Shown: positions 1-7,761 of the stretch, one piece after another
Layout of the letters: each line of letters starts with the position of its first letter
Numbering within the stretch: the stretch's first letter is position 1
Assembly: GCF_021043395.1 (NCBI RefSeq)
Contig: NZ_JAJNKE010000016.1
Span: 1 to 64,000 of the forward strand
Origin: Clostridium guangxiense
GTDB lineage: Bacteria > Bacillota > Clostridia > Clostridiales > Clostridiaceae
Direction of reading: 5' to 3'
Length of the DNA: 64,000 bases
The notes under the pieces: model-generated
Databases searched by the model: none
What the model saw: the letters and a program-made list of their open reading frames with translations, nothing else
Told to the model about the DNA's origin: nothing
Position numbers and translations under genes: made by a program

Positions 1-143
1 TCGCATAGCGAAAACCTTAGTCTTTTAACAAACGAAGTGAGTTAAAACCCTTCACTATAGTGCTCGACAAATTCCAATTTGTAAGGATAAATTTGGTATT
101 GGTAATTTAAATATTTCAGCTTGTTTATCTATATCTATAGAAA
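1..143. repeat. Tail of a dispersed intergenic repeat
   Basis: No gene is seen here. The stretch from about 68 to 130, with an AAATTCCAATTTGT core followed by GGATAAATTTGGTATT, recurs with few changes at about 18886-18950, directly downstream of a long hairpin element. By analogy this is the trailing part of a similar element whose body lies outside the window. The region also lies just downstream of the superoxide dismutase gene and could contribute to its transcript end. Confidence 0.55.
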
Positions 144-683
144 TTATCTTGCTGCCTGAATAACGCCACATGCTAGTCTTCTACCAGAATTTCCCGCTGG
201 CTGCGTTCTATAATCATCAGGGCTTTCATGTATTATTACTGTCCTTCCTATAATTTGTGGAACCGTAAACTTATTTGTAAAAAATGTCATTCTTGCATAA
301 CCATTATTAGAAAAAAGAACTGGAAAATCTCCTGCATGATTTCCATGAGGTTGATTAGTTGGATTCCAGTGTTCTCCCGTACTTGAAAATGGTTGTTGAC
401 TATTTCCTACTCTACAGCTCCCACCTTCATGTATGTGAAAGCCAAAAGGTCCAACTTGAGGTCTTCCACCTCCTCCACGTCTATATGGAGGAAGTCCATT
501 AACTTCAACAGAAACTTCAGTTCCTCCACGTACACCCGTAAATGTTACAGTACCTCTAATATTAGGTGCTAGTGGCCCTCCTGTTATATTAGCAACAGCT
601 CTCCTAGGTCTATTACTAATATTCATCTCGCTTCTATATCCATGGTAATTAAAAAAAGGACATTGATATTCAGAAAAATGCAT
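144..683 (-). CDS. Cu/Zn superoxide dismutase family protein
   Basis: The 179-aa product should dismutate superoxide to oxygen and peroxide using copper and zinc. All classical ligand motifs are visible: FHIHEGGSC (two Cu His and one disulfide Cys), GEHWNP (bridging His), PHGNHAGD (Zn His, His and Asp), VIIHE (fourth Cu His) and LACGVI (second disulfide Cys). The start is the ATG that lies 4 nt after a GGAGGT ribosome site; an upstream in-frame TTG overlaps that site and is rejected. There is no signal peptide. The N-terminal ~30 residues are unusual and precede the beta-barrel. Cu/Zn enzymes are uncommon in strict anaerobes. Spore localisation is possible but is only inference from the nearby SASP gene. 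Confidence 0.9.
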   Translation of the reverse strand: MHFSEYQCPFFNYHGYRSEMNISNRPRRAVANITGGPLAPNIRGTVTFTGVRGGTEVSVEVNGLPPYRRGGGGRPQVGPFGFHIHEGGSCRVGNSQQPFSSTGEHWNPTNQPHGNHAGDFPVLFSNNGYARMTFFTNKFTVPQIIGRTVIIHESPDDYRTQPAGNSGRRLACGVIQAAR

Positions 684-760
684 AGTTACCTCCAATTTAA
701 TATTACAATTTATATTTTATGTAATTTTAAAAAAAATTGTTACAATTCTAATATTTAAGG

Positions 761-790
761 TGATACAGCTATACATTACCAAGTATACAA
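761..790 (+). promoter_or_regulatory. Possible sporulation sigma promoter of the SASP gene
   Basis: TGATA and GTATACA, 17 bases apart, sit about 45 bases before the SASP start. They loosely resemble the forespore sigma-G pattern. The match is weak and rests mostly on what is known of SASP gene regulation. Confidence 0.35.
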
Positions 791-835
791 TTTCGCAAAA
801 AATCTAAAACTATTATTGATATGGAGGTGTTTTTA

Positions 836-1042
836 ATGAGTCACAGACCACTCGTTCCAGGTGCAAGAGGAAAACTTGAAAAATTAAAAGAAGAAACAGC
901 AAACGAAATTGGTATTAGATTTAATGAAGGTTATGGTGGCAATGTAGCTTCAAAAACCAATGGATATGTTGGAGGTCCAGTTGGTGGTTTAATGACTAAA
1001 AAAATGGTAGAGGATTTTGAAAAGAAGCTAGCGAAGAAATAA
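836..1042 (+). CDS. Alpha/beta-type small acid-soluble spore protein
   Basis: This 68-aa protein carries the SASP signature: a KEETANEIGI segment, where germination protease normally cuts, and a conserved C-terminal half with GYGGNVASKTNGYVGG and MTKKMVEDFEKKL. Proteins of this family coat forespore DNA, protect it from UV and heat, and supply amino acids at germination. The chosen ATG follows GGAGGTG at ideal spacing; an ATG five codons upstream overlaps the ribosome site. The gene is monocistronic, and a long hairpin-repeat arm starts right at its stop codon and may serve as its transcript end. Confidence 0.93.
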   Translation: MSHRPLVPGARGKLEKLKEETANEIGIRFNEGYGGNVASKTNGYVGGPVGGLMTKKMVEDFEKKLAKK

Positions 1043-1486
1043 TGCTTCGTCGCATTAAAAAAATCCTATAAATCTAAGTGGTGAATTTAAGCGAGTACCT
1101 GCTCAGGGTATAGAAGGATAATGGGCAAAGCCCATGCCCCGTGCATGTTTACTCGCTGAGAAAATGCTCAAAAATTTTGTCCATCCACTTATTACTACTC
1201 ATTTTTGTTCGTTACGCGGAAGCTAATTATAGTTCCAACCTGCTTAATCGAATATCCATAATAAGCAATGGGTGATAGTTTGAGCTACGGAAGTTAAATT
1301 CCAACAAATTGAATCATCAGCCCATTTCTTATTATAATAAAAATAAGTGCAGATTACTTAATCAAATGAGATTAAGTGTCTACACTTATAGTACAAAACA
1401 GATTGAAATATCTAAGCATTTTACAATTTTTAAACCAAGATTTATTAGAATCTTTTTAAACCGTTCCTTCAGCATTGTTACTTCAC
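1040..1486. repeat. Interrupted long-hairpin element (copy C)
   Basis: The left arm (about 1040-1076, GCTTCGTCGCATTAAAAAA then CCTATAAATCTAAG) and right arm (about 1398-1486, starting CAGATTGAAATATCTAAG) match the two arms of the intact hairpin at 18345-18532. The distal half of the left arm and the loop are replaced by about 320 bases of unrelated sequence. The trailing sequence after the right arm, including ATTCCTCCGTA and TACGGAAT, is also shared with the 18.5-kb copy. Confidence 0.75.
1078..1397. other. Unidentified insertion with RNA-like folding potential
   Basis: This block splits a hairpin repeat and has no credible gene. Its first ~75 bases nest three complementary segments: AGCGAGTA with TACTCGCT, TGCTCAGGG with CCCCGTGCA, and ATGGGC AAA GCCCAT. 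It could be a structured RNA gene or a miniature IS200/IS605-type element, whose ends typically contain such hairpins. I could not assign it to a named family. Confidence 0.4.
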
Positions 1487-1723
1487 CCCCACGGTAGTGC
1501 AAGGAAAAAATTCCTCCGTATCTACGGAATTTTAGATGTAAATTTTTGTAATTGCTTAAATTTTCACATTATATATAACTATCAATTTTCATTGAATGAC
1601 CATATTTACAATGTATTTTTTGCATCAATCCACAGCTTGGTATGGCTAGTTTAAGGTTCTCAAATCACATTAGCTCCGCCAAACCCACAATATGTGTATA
1701 TCATTTGCATTTCCGGTTTAGCT

Positions 1724-1818
1724 AAGTAACAACATTGAAGAAATAGTTTAAATAAAATTTTAACAATTTGACGCTTAGATTTATTAATTTTATTTAATAT
1801 TTCAAGATGTTGTTACTT
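1724..1818. repeat. Long-hairpin element (copy D, short)
   Basis: Imperfect arms of about 43 bases run from AGTAACAACATTGAAG to CAAGATGTTGTTACT around a short AT-rich centre. The inner part (GTTTAAATAAA, TTAGATTTATTAATTTTATTTAA) resembles the stem of the larger copies near 18.8 kb. It lies between the upstream element and the end of the Cys-rich protein gene, where it may also act as a transcript end. Confidence 0.6.
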
Positions 1819-1827
1819 CGCAATTTT

Positions 1828-2205
1828 TTATTGCATGCTAGTAGACATATTCCTGCATTCAGTTGCACATTGCTTACAAACATCTGCACAAGTTTTGCAA
1901 TGCTGATCTTGAAACATACTGCACTCATTTGCACATCTATCACAAATTGTAGCACATACATTGCATATTTCTTTTATGCTTCCGCTGCCTCTTGACATAA
2001 AACAAACTGCTGTAGAACATATTTCTGAACAATCTTGAAGAGTTTTAATGCAATTTTTTCTTGCACTTACATCTGGCTCTTGTAAACACATATCCAAACA
2101 TTCCTGACATATCTGAGTACACTTTGCGCATGCATCTATACATCTTTGATGTGGATTTCCTCCTGTTCTAAGTGATCCTGCTGGTATATTCATTGTTGCT
2201 GGCAT
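1828..2205 (-). CDS. Cys-rich four-helix bundle copper-binding protein (DUF326 type)
   Basis: The 125-aa protein has about 18 cysteines arranged in CxxxC and CxxC pairs across predicted helices, for example CIDACAKCTQICQECLDMC, CATICDRCANEC and CKTCADVCKQCATEC. This is the pattern of the Csp/DUF326 family, which stores Cu(I) ions inside a four-helix bundle. No signal peptide or Tat motif is seen, so a cytosolic, Csp3-like store is likely. The start is supported by AGGAGGAATTATT-ATG. It lies close to the Cu/Zn superoxide dismutase gene, which suggests but does not prove a shared copper role. Confidence 0.85.
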   Translation of the reverse strand: MPATMNIPAGSLRTGGNPHQRCIDACAKCTQICQECLDMCLQEPDVSARKNCIKTLQDCSEICSTAVCFMSRGSGSIKEICNVCATICDRCANECSMFQDQHCKTCADVCKQCATECRNMSTSMQ

Positions 2206-2286
2206 AATAATTCCTCCTTGTAAATTAAATTTTAATACAAAGTTTATTATCTGCTTTATTGTTAGAATTATTCTGCTAAATTAATG

Positions 2287-3039
2287 TCATAAATTTTTAC
2301 TTACAACATGTAATTTTGCATAATCCTCTTCTATACTAACAAGTCCTTCATCTTTATAACCGTTATTTTGAAACCATTTAAGATTGCCATTTGGGAACAC
2401 ACCTTTTTCATCACTAATTCCTATAATCCTTTTAAATTTAGATTTCAATTGTTTTTCCAAAGTCTTAAGAGGATAAGATTTGTTATCAAACTCTAGATCA
2501 TAAGATAAATAAGAGCAAGTTAAAAATGCAGTTTTTTCATCCTTCGGTATATCATATGGAACAAAAATCGATGGTACATATTCGGCACCTCCAATTATTC
2601 TATTATTATTAAAATGAAGGTAACCTAGAAATTCTCCATCTACCTGTGACAAAAACTCACCTTTAGCTTTACATCCATCACTGCAACCACTCATAGTGCA
2701 GCAATCTTTAACCTCATTTATTGTTTCATTAGTAAGTTCTATTAATTTACCCTTATATTTATTTGAGGGTATATCTACAATATAGGGTTTTTCCTTAACC
2801 TTCTCACCATTTCGCATTTTATTAATGAGAGTAATATTTATTGGACTTCTCCATCTAATACAATCATCGAATACAGTTAAAAATGGGAAATACATATTCA
2901 TTTTTTTAGTTAAAGCTTTATCATCAGTAATATCATAAAAACTAATCCTAAACAAATTTGAATCTAAACTATTTAGTAATTTTATTGTTTCATAATTTAT
3001 AGGACATTGAGTGCCCCAATAATAAAAATCTATTTGCAT
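2287..3039 (-). CDS. Hypothetical protein, thioredoxin-like N-terminus, possible YoaP-type domain
   Basis: A 250-aa soluble protein that I do not firmly recognise. It opens with a thioredoxin-fold-like strand and turn (IDFYYWGTQCPINYETIKLL), but the active-site position has only one cysteine. A Cys cluster follows near residues 113-123 (CCTMSGCSDGC), then a region reminiscent of the YoaP C-terminal domain that accompanies some acetyltransferases (AEYVPSIFVPYDIPK, then KWFQNNGYKDEGL). GGAGGAACGAATAA-ATG supports the start. The gene stands alone, between the copper-binding protein gene and the GntR-ABC operon. Confidence 0.5.
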   Translation of the reverse strand: MQIDFYYWGTQCPINYETIKLLNSLDSNLFRISFYDITDDKALTKKMNMYFPFLTVFDDCIRWRSPINITLINKMRNGEKVKEKPYIVDIPSNKYKGKLIELTNETINEVKDCCTMSGCSDGCKAKGEFLSQVDGEFLGYLHFNNNRIIGGAEYVPSIFVPYDIPKDEKTAFLTCSYLSYDLEFDNKSYPLKTLEKQLKSKFKRIIGISDEKGVFPNGNLKWFQNNGYKDEGLVSIEEDYAKLHVVSKNL

Positions 3040-3117
3040 TTATTCGTTCCTCCACTTTTTATAATGGAAATAAATTATAAACCAGTAAATTCGACAACTG
3101 TATGGCTTATATAATTA

Positions 3118-3201
3118 TTAATGTTTTTTAAATATATTCCATATTACATTAGCTACAAATGATAATGCTACAAAAACTACTAAAAAAATAATAACCTTCA
3201 T
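3118..3201 (-). CDS. 27-residue single-span membrane peptide
   Basis: A short frame with an excellent ribosome site (AGGAGGAATACAA-ATG) encodes MKVIIFLVVFVALSFVANV followed by IWNIFKKH. It has one hydrophobic span and a basic tail. It lies 16 bases downstream of the frameshifted ABC permease, in the same orientation, so it looks like the last gene of the GntR-ABC operon. The function is unknown. Small membrane peptides of this kind can act as transporter subunits or toxins, but nothing here decides between those. Confidence 0.5.
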   Translation of the reverse strand: MKVIIFLVVFVALSFVANVIWNIFKKH

Positions 3202-3217
3202 TTGTATTCCTCCTACA

Positions 3218-3861
3218 TTACAAATCTTTTCTTGAATAAATGTGAATTGATAAAGCCATAGAAATACCAGTAATTATTAAAGCAAGAACATACGGTCCCA
3301 ATTCTTGCATCAACTTAGGTAATGAAGTAATATACTGAAAGTCAATATTATTAGATTGAAGCCACTTTGCTATATACCCTCCAGTAATTGGTATCATAAA
3401 AACAATTATGACCAGTATATTTCTCAATTTTATAAAACCAAATTTATACAGTGCAGGTATAGTAATATCAAAAAAATAGCTACAATTAAAAGAGATATTC
3501 CAATCTCAGAAATATTTATCTTAGTCACATTAACAGGGACTATAAGTGCTGTAACTGCATAAATAATACAGTTACAAATAAAAATTACAAAAACAAATAA
3601 ATATTTTGCTTCTACTAATGCTTTTCGTGTATATGGAGTTGCACAAAGCAATACTGAACCTTTATATTTATCTTCCAATTGCCATATCATAGTATTCAAT
3701 ACATATTCAAGCACAATTTCAGTCATAAAAAAGCCTAAAATACCAACATTAACCGTTGAGTTAGCATTAATAAAAATTGGTGCTCCAATTGCAAAAATAA
3801 TAAAAAGCAACAAATATTTTTTTACTAATAAAAAATCCTTGTTAACAAGACTCAAAAGCAT
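3218..3861 (-). pseudogene. ABC-2 type permease, frameshifted
   Basis: The first 133 or so residues (MLLSLVNKDFLLVKKYLL...) read as the N-terminal two thirds of an ABC-2 membrane protein of the kind paired with GntR/YtrA-type operons. Translation then runs into LHCINLVL and stops. The next frame continues at once with the missing part (LYKFGFIKLRNILVIIVF...SIHIYSRKDL), giving a normal total of about 213 residues. One base appears to be missing in CTGCACTG near 3450. The downstream part has no ribosome site of its own, so it is not a separate gene. The cause is either a true mutation or a sequencing error. Without the shift the protein would have about six membrane spans and partner the adjacent ATPase. 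Confidence 0.8.
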
Positions 3862-4717
3862 TATTATCCCCTCCTATGTAAGCTAACATAATATCTTCAA
3901 TAGTTGGTCTCTCTATTATTACATTTTTCATTTGCTCACGAACAACAGCTTTTCTATTTGTGATGCCTTCAAAATTATAATTAGTCTCGTGAAGCTTTAA
4001 AAATAACTTTCTTGTGTGCTCATTAATCATAGATTTATCACCTTTAACTAATCCATGAGTATCCAATATTATGTCCTTTTCTTCGTTTAACACAATTTTC
4101 CCGTTATCAATTAAAATTAATACATCAGCTATTTTATCCAAATCGGATGTAATATGAGTAGAAAAAAATACGCTTTTGCCGTCTTCCTCCATAAATTCTA
4201 AAAGTATATCCATCAGTTCATTTCTTACTAATGGATCAAGTCCACTTGTTGGCTCATCCATAATAAGCAAATCTGCATGATGTGCCAGTGCCAAAGCAAT
4301 ACTATATTTCATTCTCATACCTTTTGACAATGTAGAAATTTTCTGTTTAAGTGGCAGCTTAAAACGAGTTATATAATTTTTAAATACTGTTTCATCCCAA
4401 TTTGAATATGCAGGAGCAATGATGTTTTTCATTTCTATAAGCGTCATATCATCATAAAAATATCCATCATCCAATACAACACCTATATGATTTTTAAGTT
4501 CTCGTTCATTTTTATCAATTTCCTTTCCAAATAATTTAACACTTCCAGCATCCTTTATTACGAGACCAAGAATTGATTTTATAGTAGTAGTTTTTCCTGC
4601 CCCATTTATGCCAATAAATCCTGTTATGCACCCCTTTTTAAGCGAAAAACTAACATCTTTTAAACCAAAACTTCCAAAATCTTTTTTTAATCCACTTACT
4701 TCTAAAATATTATCCAT
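3842..4717 (-). CDS. ABC transporter ATP-binding protein (GntR-linked)
   Basis: The 291-aa ATPase has Walker A GINGAGKTT (residues 37-45), signature LSKGMRMK, Walker B LLIMDEPTSGLD and the switch His in STHITSD. The first ~215 residues are the nucleotide-binding domain; the rest is a short family-specific tail. Its ATG shares one base with the regulator's stop (TAATG), and its 3' end overlaps the permease start by 20 bases, so the three genes are translationally coupled. It should energise export through the downstream permease, which is frameshifted here, so the transporter may be non-functional. Confidence 0.9.
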   Translation of the reverse strand: MDNILEVSGLKKDFGSFGLKDVSFSLKKGCITGFIGINGAGKTTTIKSILGLVIKDAGSVKLFGKEIDKNERELKNHIGVVLDDGYFYDDMTLIEMKNIIAPAYSNWDETVFKNYITRFKLPLKQKISTLSKGMRMKYSIALALAHHADLLIMDEPTSGLDPLVRNELMDILLEFMEEDGKSVFFSTHITSDLDKIADVLILIDNGKIVLNEEKDIILDTHGLVKGDKSMINEHTRKLFLKLHETNYNFEGITNRKAVVREQMKNVIIERPTIEDIMLAYIGGDNNAFESC

Positions 4718-5097
4718 TACTCATCATCCTCTTCAAATAATAAATCCATCATAGAATACAATTCTTTTTTAGAAATTCCAAGCGAGCGAGCAGTTTCCCA
4801 TGCCTCTAAAAGTTTTGTTTCTACCATACGTCTTTTTGATTCCCTCAAAAGCTCAAGATTTTCTGGTGCCACAAACGACCCTTTTCCTGCTTTTGTTATA
4901 ACAAATCCTTCCGACTCAAGTTCATCATATACTCTTCTAGTAGTAAGAACACTAACATGTAAATCATTTGCTAGTACTCTAATTGATGGAAGTGCTTCTC
5001 CCTCTTTTAACCCACCACTAATTATTGCATTTTTAATTTGTTCTTTTATTTGCTCATACAAAGGTTTATCTGACACATTTGAAATAATAATATTCAT
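4717..5097 (-). CDS. GntR family regulator, YtrA subfamily
   Basis: This 126-aa protein has an N-terminal winged-helix domain (PLYEQIKEQIKNAIISGGL, LPSIRVLANDLHVSVLTTRRVYDELESEGF) and only a short helical tail instead of a ligand-binding domain. That is the YtrA arrangement, usual for repressors of their own ABC operon. It is the first gene of the operon. A consensus promoter and GTGTA repeats just upstream are the likely autoregulatory site. Confidence 0.9.
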   Translation of the reverse strand: MNIIISNVSDKPLYEQIKEQIKNAIISGGLKEGEALPSIRVLANDLHVSVLTTRRVYDELESEGFVITKAGKGSFVAPENLELLRESKRRMVETKLLEAWETARSLGISKKELYSMMDLLFEEDDE

Positions 5098-5136
5098 TTA
5101 ATTTTCTCTCCATCTTTAAAACTGTTAATATATTAA

Positions 5137-5189
5137 ATACACAGTATGTACACAATACACATTATATATAAGTATTATAATATTGTCAA
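5137..5189 (-). promoter_or_regulatory. Consensus promoter and putative GntR operator
   Basis: TTGACA (5189-5184) and TATAAT (5166-5161) are both perfect and separated by exactly 17 bases. Immediately downstream, covering the expected start point, are three GTGTA repeats (GTGTATTGTGTACATACTGT). The position and repeats fit a repressor site for the YtrA-type regulator encoded by the first gene. Confidence 0.82.
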
Positions 5190-5203
5190 TATTTCCTCGA
5201 TAT

Positions 5204-5243
5204 AAAAAACAAAATTCCAAAAGGCATTTAACCTTCTGGAATT
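5204..5243 (-). terminator. Intrinsic terminator
   Basis: A 12-bp stem (AATTCCAGAAGG with CCTTTTGGAATT, one G-T pair or mismatch) is followed on the minus strand by TTGTTTTTTA. It closes the unit ending with the hypothetical gene upstream. Confidence 0.75.
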
Positions 5244-5288
5244 CACAAAAACTTCTTATTTAAATATTAGAACAGCGCTTAAAATCCA

Positions 5289-5750
5289 TTAATCACATAA
5301 ATCTTTATCATCATTCTTTATTCTTTCTTTGCCTTTTTTAGTAGCAGCAGTTTTTCTTTTCAATTTTTTTATATTATCAACATGACGAAAACGAATTGCA
5401 GACCAATTATCATCAATAGAAGCTTGAGACACTGGTTCAAAATCATACGGAGAAAATATATCCCACGACTTTTTTCTATTAATATTCGATTTGTATTTTT
5501 TAGAAGTTCCCTTTGGATAACAAAGCCACAAATGTCCATCCCCGTCCAATGCTTCAATCGCTGCTTTTGCATAACTATTTGCCTCTTCAAAGCTTATAGA
5601 AAACATCTGTATAAACTTATATTTTCCATTAAATTCTTTATGAATCTCACCATCTATGTCCTTCATTATTTCTTTATATTCATCTGGTGCATTTAAAATA
5701 AGTACTGGATTTTGATTAGTTAATCCTAATTTTTTTAAAATGGCATTCAT
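5289..5750 (-). CDS. Hypothetical protein (DUF3052-like)
   Basis: A 153-aa soluble protein with a conserved-looking core (PVLILNAPDEYKEIM, DGHLWLCYPKGTSKKY, DNWSAIRFRHVD) and a Lys-rich tail. The core resembles the DUF3052 family, whose function is unknown. The start is the ATG after AGGAGGAATGTTTT; an upstream TTG lies within the ribosome site. It follows the Bce-like permease gene by about 50 bases and could be co-transcribed with it. Confidence 0.6.
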   Translation of the reverse strand: MNAILKKLGLTNQNPVLILNAPDEYKEIMKDIDGEIHKEFNGKYKFIQMFSISFEEANSYAKAAIEALDGDGHLWLCYPKGTSKKYKSNINRKKSWDIFSPYDFEPVSQASIDDNWSAIRFRHVDNIKKLKRKTAATKKGKERIKNDDKDLCD

Positions 5751-5799
5751 AAAACATTCCTCCTGAATCCTCAAAATATTTTTACCTACAATACATATT

Positions 5800-7761
5800 C
5801 TACTGCCAACTATTTATCTGTTTCACATACATTGATTTTGCAAAACTAAAGTAAATTACTTGAAGCACAAAATAAATCCCCACAATAGTCATCAAATAAA
5901 GGCTAAGATTTGAAATTAAAAGGTTACTAAGGGCTTTTATTGCAAAGCTTGTATGACTAAATGCTATTACAAAAGGCAAGAAAAACATTATAAAACATTG
6001 AATACTTACTATCCTTTTCACTTCTTCTGCAGACATGCCCATCTTTTTAAGTGCTATAAATTCTTGTTTATCCCTTTGAATTTCATTAAATAGCTTAAAA
6101 TAAAGTATACTGCCTGTTGCTATGAAAAACAATACTGCTATAAAAGTTCCTATAAAGAAAAACAAAGACATGTTCTTCATAACTTTAGAGAACTCTATTA
6201 CCCTTTGACTAAATGCACTTTTCATTTCCTCAGGCACTTCACTTCTCAGCTTCCTTACGGCCTTTTCTGATTTTATCCAATTTTCTATGTTATAGCCATA
6301 GTATACATTAAGTTTTTCGTCTGTAAGTTTGTTTTTAAGCTTATTAAACTGTTTATCACTAATCACAATGGTATTAGAATTTATTTCATCCTCATTAATT
6401 ACAGCTCCACCTATTTCTTCTATAACATTAAACTTTACAGTTTCACCTTGTACATTTAGTTTTAAATATTCCTTACCTTCTGGTATCTTTGCCGCCTTAG
6501 CTCCCTCAGAACTGTGAGAATATACAACTGCTTCCCCTGACTTGAGAGAAAAACTTTCCTTTTTTTGCTGCTGTGCTAAAGAATTATACTCATAATTAGA
6601 TATAATATAAAACTGATTTTTACTGTTGTATCTTTGATATTTTAAAGCTCTATTTATAAACTTAGACTCACTAGTTCCCTTCATAAGTATGATTTTGTCT
6701 TTATTCTCTACCTTATTTCCATAGTTATTAAGAACTTCTTCAACTCTTTCAGGCATTATCACCTTATGAGAATTCAAACCATCCTCTACAAAGCTTATAT
6801 CATGTGGAAAATCTAAAACTGTTTCCTTTTCCATAGTTTTTTGAAAAGAATATACACTAGAAGATGCCGTTAAAGTTACTGCTGAAAGTATTGAAACTGC
6901 AAATAATATTCTTGCATTATCTCTTAGTTTATATATTATTTGAGATAAAGTTATCATATTGATTCCTTTATAAAAAATCTCTTTGTTATTTTGGAGCTTA
7001 TTTGCAAAATATACACTAAACTGAGAATATAGAAGGTATGTTCCCCATACGGTCAACCCTAAAACTGGAAACATAGTAGCTATTATAAACTGCCCTGAAG
7101 CTACTGCCATAGTATATCCAAGTACAATAAGAACTATAGAAGAAATTGCTTTCTTTGTTGAAAACTTAGGTACCGGTTTTGCAATTCTTGCACCTTTTAG
7201 AAGTTCTATTATGTTATTATTTTTAATTTTATAACTTACTATAAACCCAATTCCCTGAAACAATACTAAAAAGCATAATACAGTTAAAACTACAGCTTTA
7301 AGAGATATTGTGAGAGGAAGTTCTGTATCCAAAACTAAAATTGCTGAAACTCCCATAAAAAACAATTTGGAAAATAGAATACCTAAGAATAATCCCGTTA
7401 AAATTGAAAGTAAGGAAACAATAAAGTTCTCAAACATTACGTACCCTCTTATTTCGCTTTTTGTAAGACCAAACATAGATAAAAGTCCAAATTCTTTCTC
7501 CCTTGATTTTAAAAAGCTCGAAATAGAGTAATTAGTAAAAACTATTGTAAACACAACTATTACAAATTCACATAAGATCATTATATTTGATATAATCGCT
7601 CCCATTTGTCCCATGTTTTTTACATTTTTTATATTGGGACTACATATAAAATTTGCAAATATAAAAAATACCATAACCACAAATGCATTGCTTAAATAAT
7701 ACATTATGAATTTACTTAAATTGCCTTTTATGTTTTTTAGAGCAACATTACGCAAGGTCAT
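5800..7761 (-). CDS. BceB-like ABC transporter permease
   Basis: The 653-aa membrane protein has the FtsX-type layout of bacitracin-class transporters. There are four N-terminal spans with the motif SREKEFGLLSMFGLTKSEI, further spans near residues 200-300, a ~200-residue extracellular domain (about 300-520), and three closing spans with the repeat motif QRDKQEFIALKKMGMSAEEV. In the family, the outer domain senses antimicrobial peptides and the transporter shields or frees lipid II-cycle intermediates. It overlaps its ATPase by 14 bases. AGGAGGTGTAAGAAATA-ATG supports the start. Confidence 0.9.
   Translation of the reverse strand: MTLRNVALKNIKGNLSKFIMYYLSNAFVVMVFFIFANFICSPNIKNVKNMGQMGAIISNIMILCEFVIVVFTIVFTNYSISSFLKSREKEFGLLSMFGLTKSEIRGYVMFENFIVSLLSILTGLFLGILFSKLFFMGVSAILVLDTELPLTISLKAVVLTVLCFLVLFQGIGFIVSYKIKNNNIIELLKGARIAKPVPKFSTKKAISSIVLIVLGYTMAVASGQFIIATMFPVLGLTVWGTYLLYSQFSVYFANKLQNNKEIFYKGINMITLSQIIYKLRDNARILFAVSILSAVTLTASSSVYSFQKTMEKETVLDFPHDISFVEDGLNSHKVIMPERVEEVLNNYGNKVENKDKIILMKGTSESKFINRALKYQRYNSKNQFYIISNYEYNSLAQQQKKESFSLKSGEAVVYSHSSEGAKAAKIPEGKEYLKLNVQGETVKFNVIEEIGGAVINEDEINSNTIVISDKQFNKLKNKLTDEKLNVYYGYNIENWIKSEKAVRKLRSEVPEEMKSAFSQRVIEFSKVMKNMSLFFFIGTFIAVLFFIATGSILYFKLFNEIQRDKQEFIALKKMGMSAEEVKRIVSIQCFIMFFLPFVIAFSHTSFAIKALSNLLISNLSLYLMTIVGIYFVLQVIYFSFAKSMYVKQINSWQ

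Noticed and set aside
1078-1397. Group I or II intron
   Set aside because: No conserved core segments of either intron class could be found; only simple nested stems are visible.
1309-1497. A 62-codon plus-strand frame within the hairpin region
   Set aside because: It runs across repeat arms, lacks a ribosome site and its composition reflects the repeat, not coding.
1807-1995. A plus-strand frame opposite the Cys-rich protein gene
   Set aside because: It is the antisense shadow of a clear gene.
3218-3427. A separate 69-residue membrane protein gene
   Set aside because: It begins with TTG without a ribosome site and is the exact continuation of the permease in the next frame, so it was merged into the frameshifted gene.
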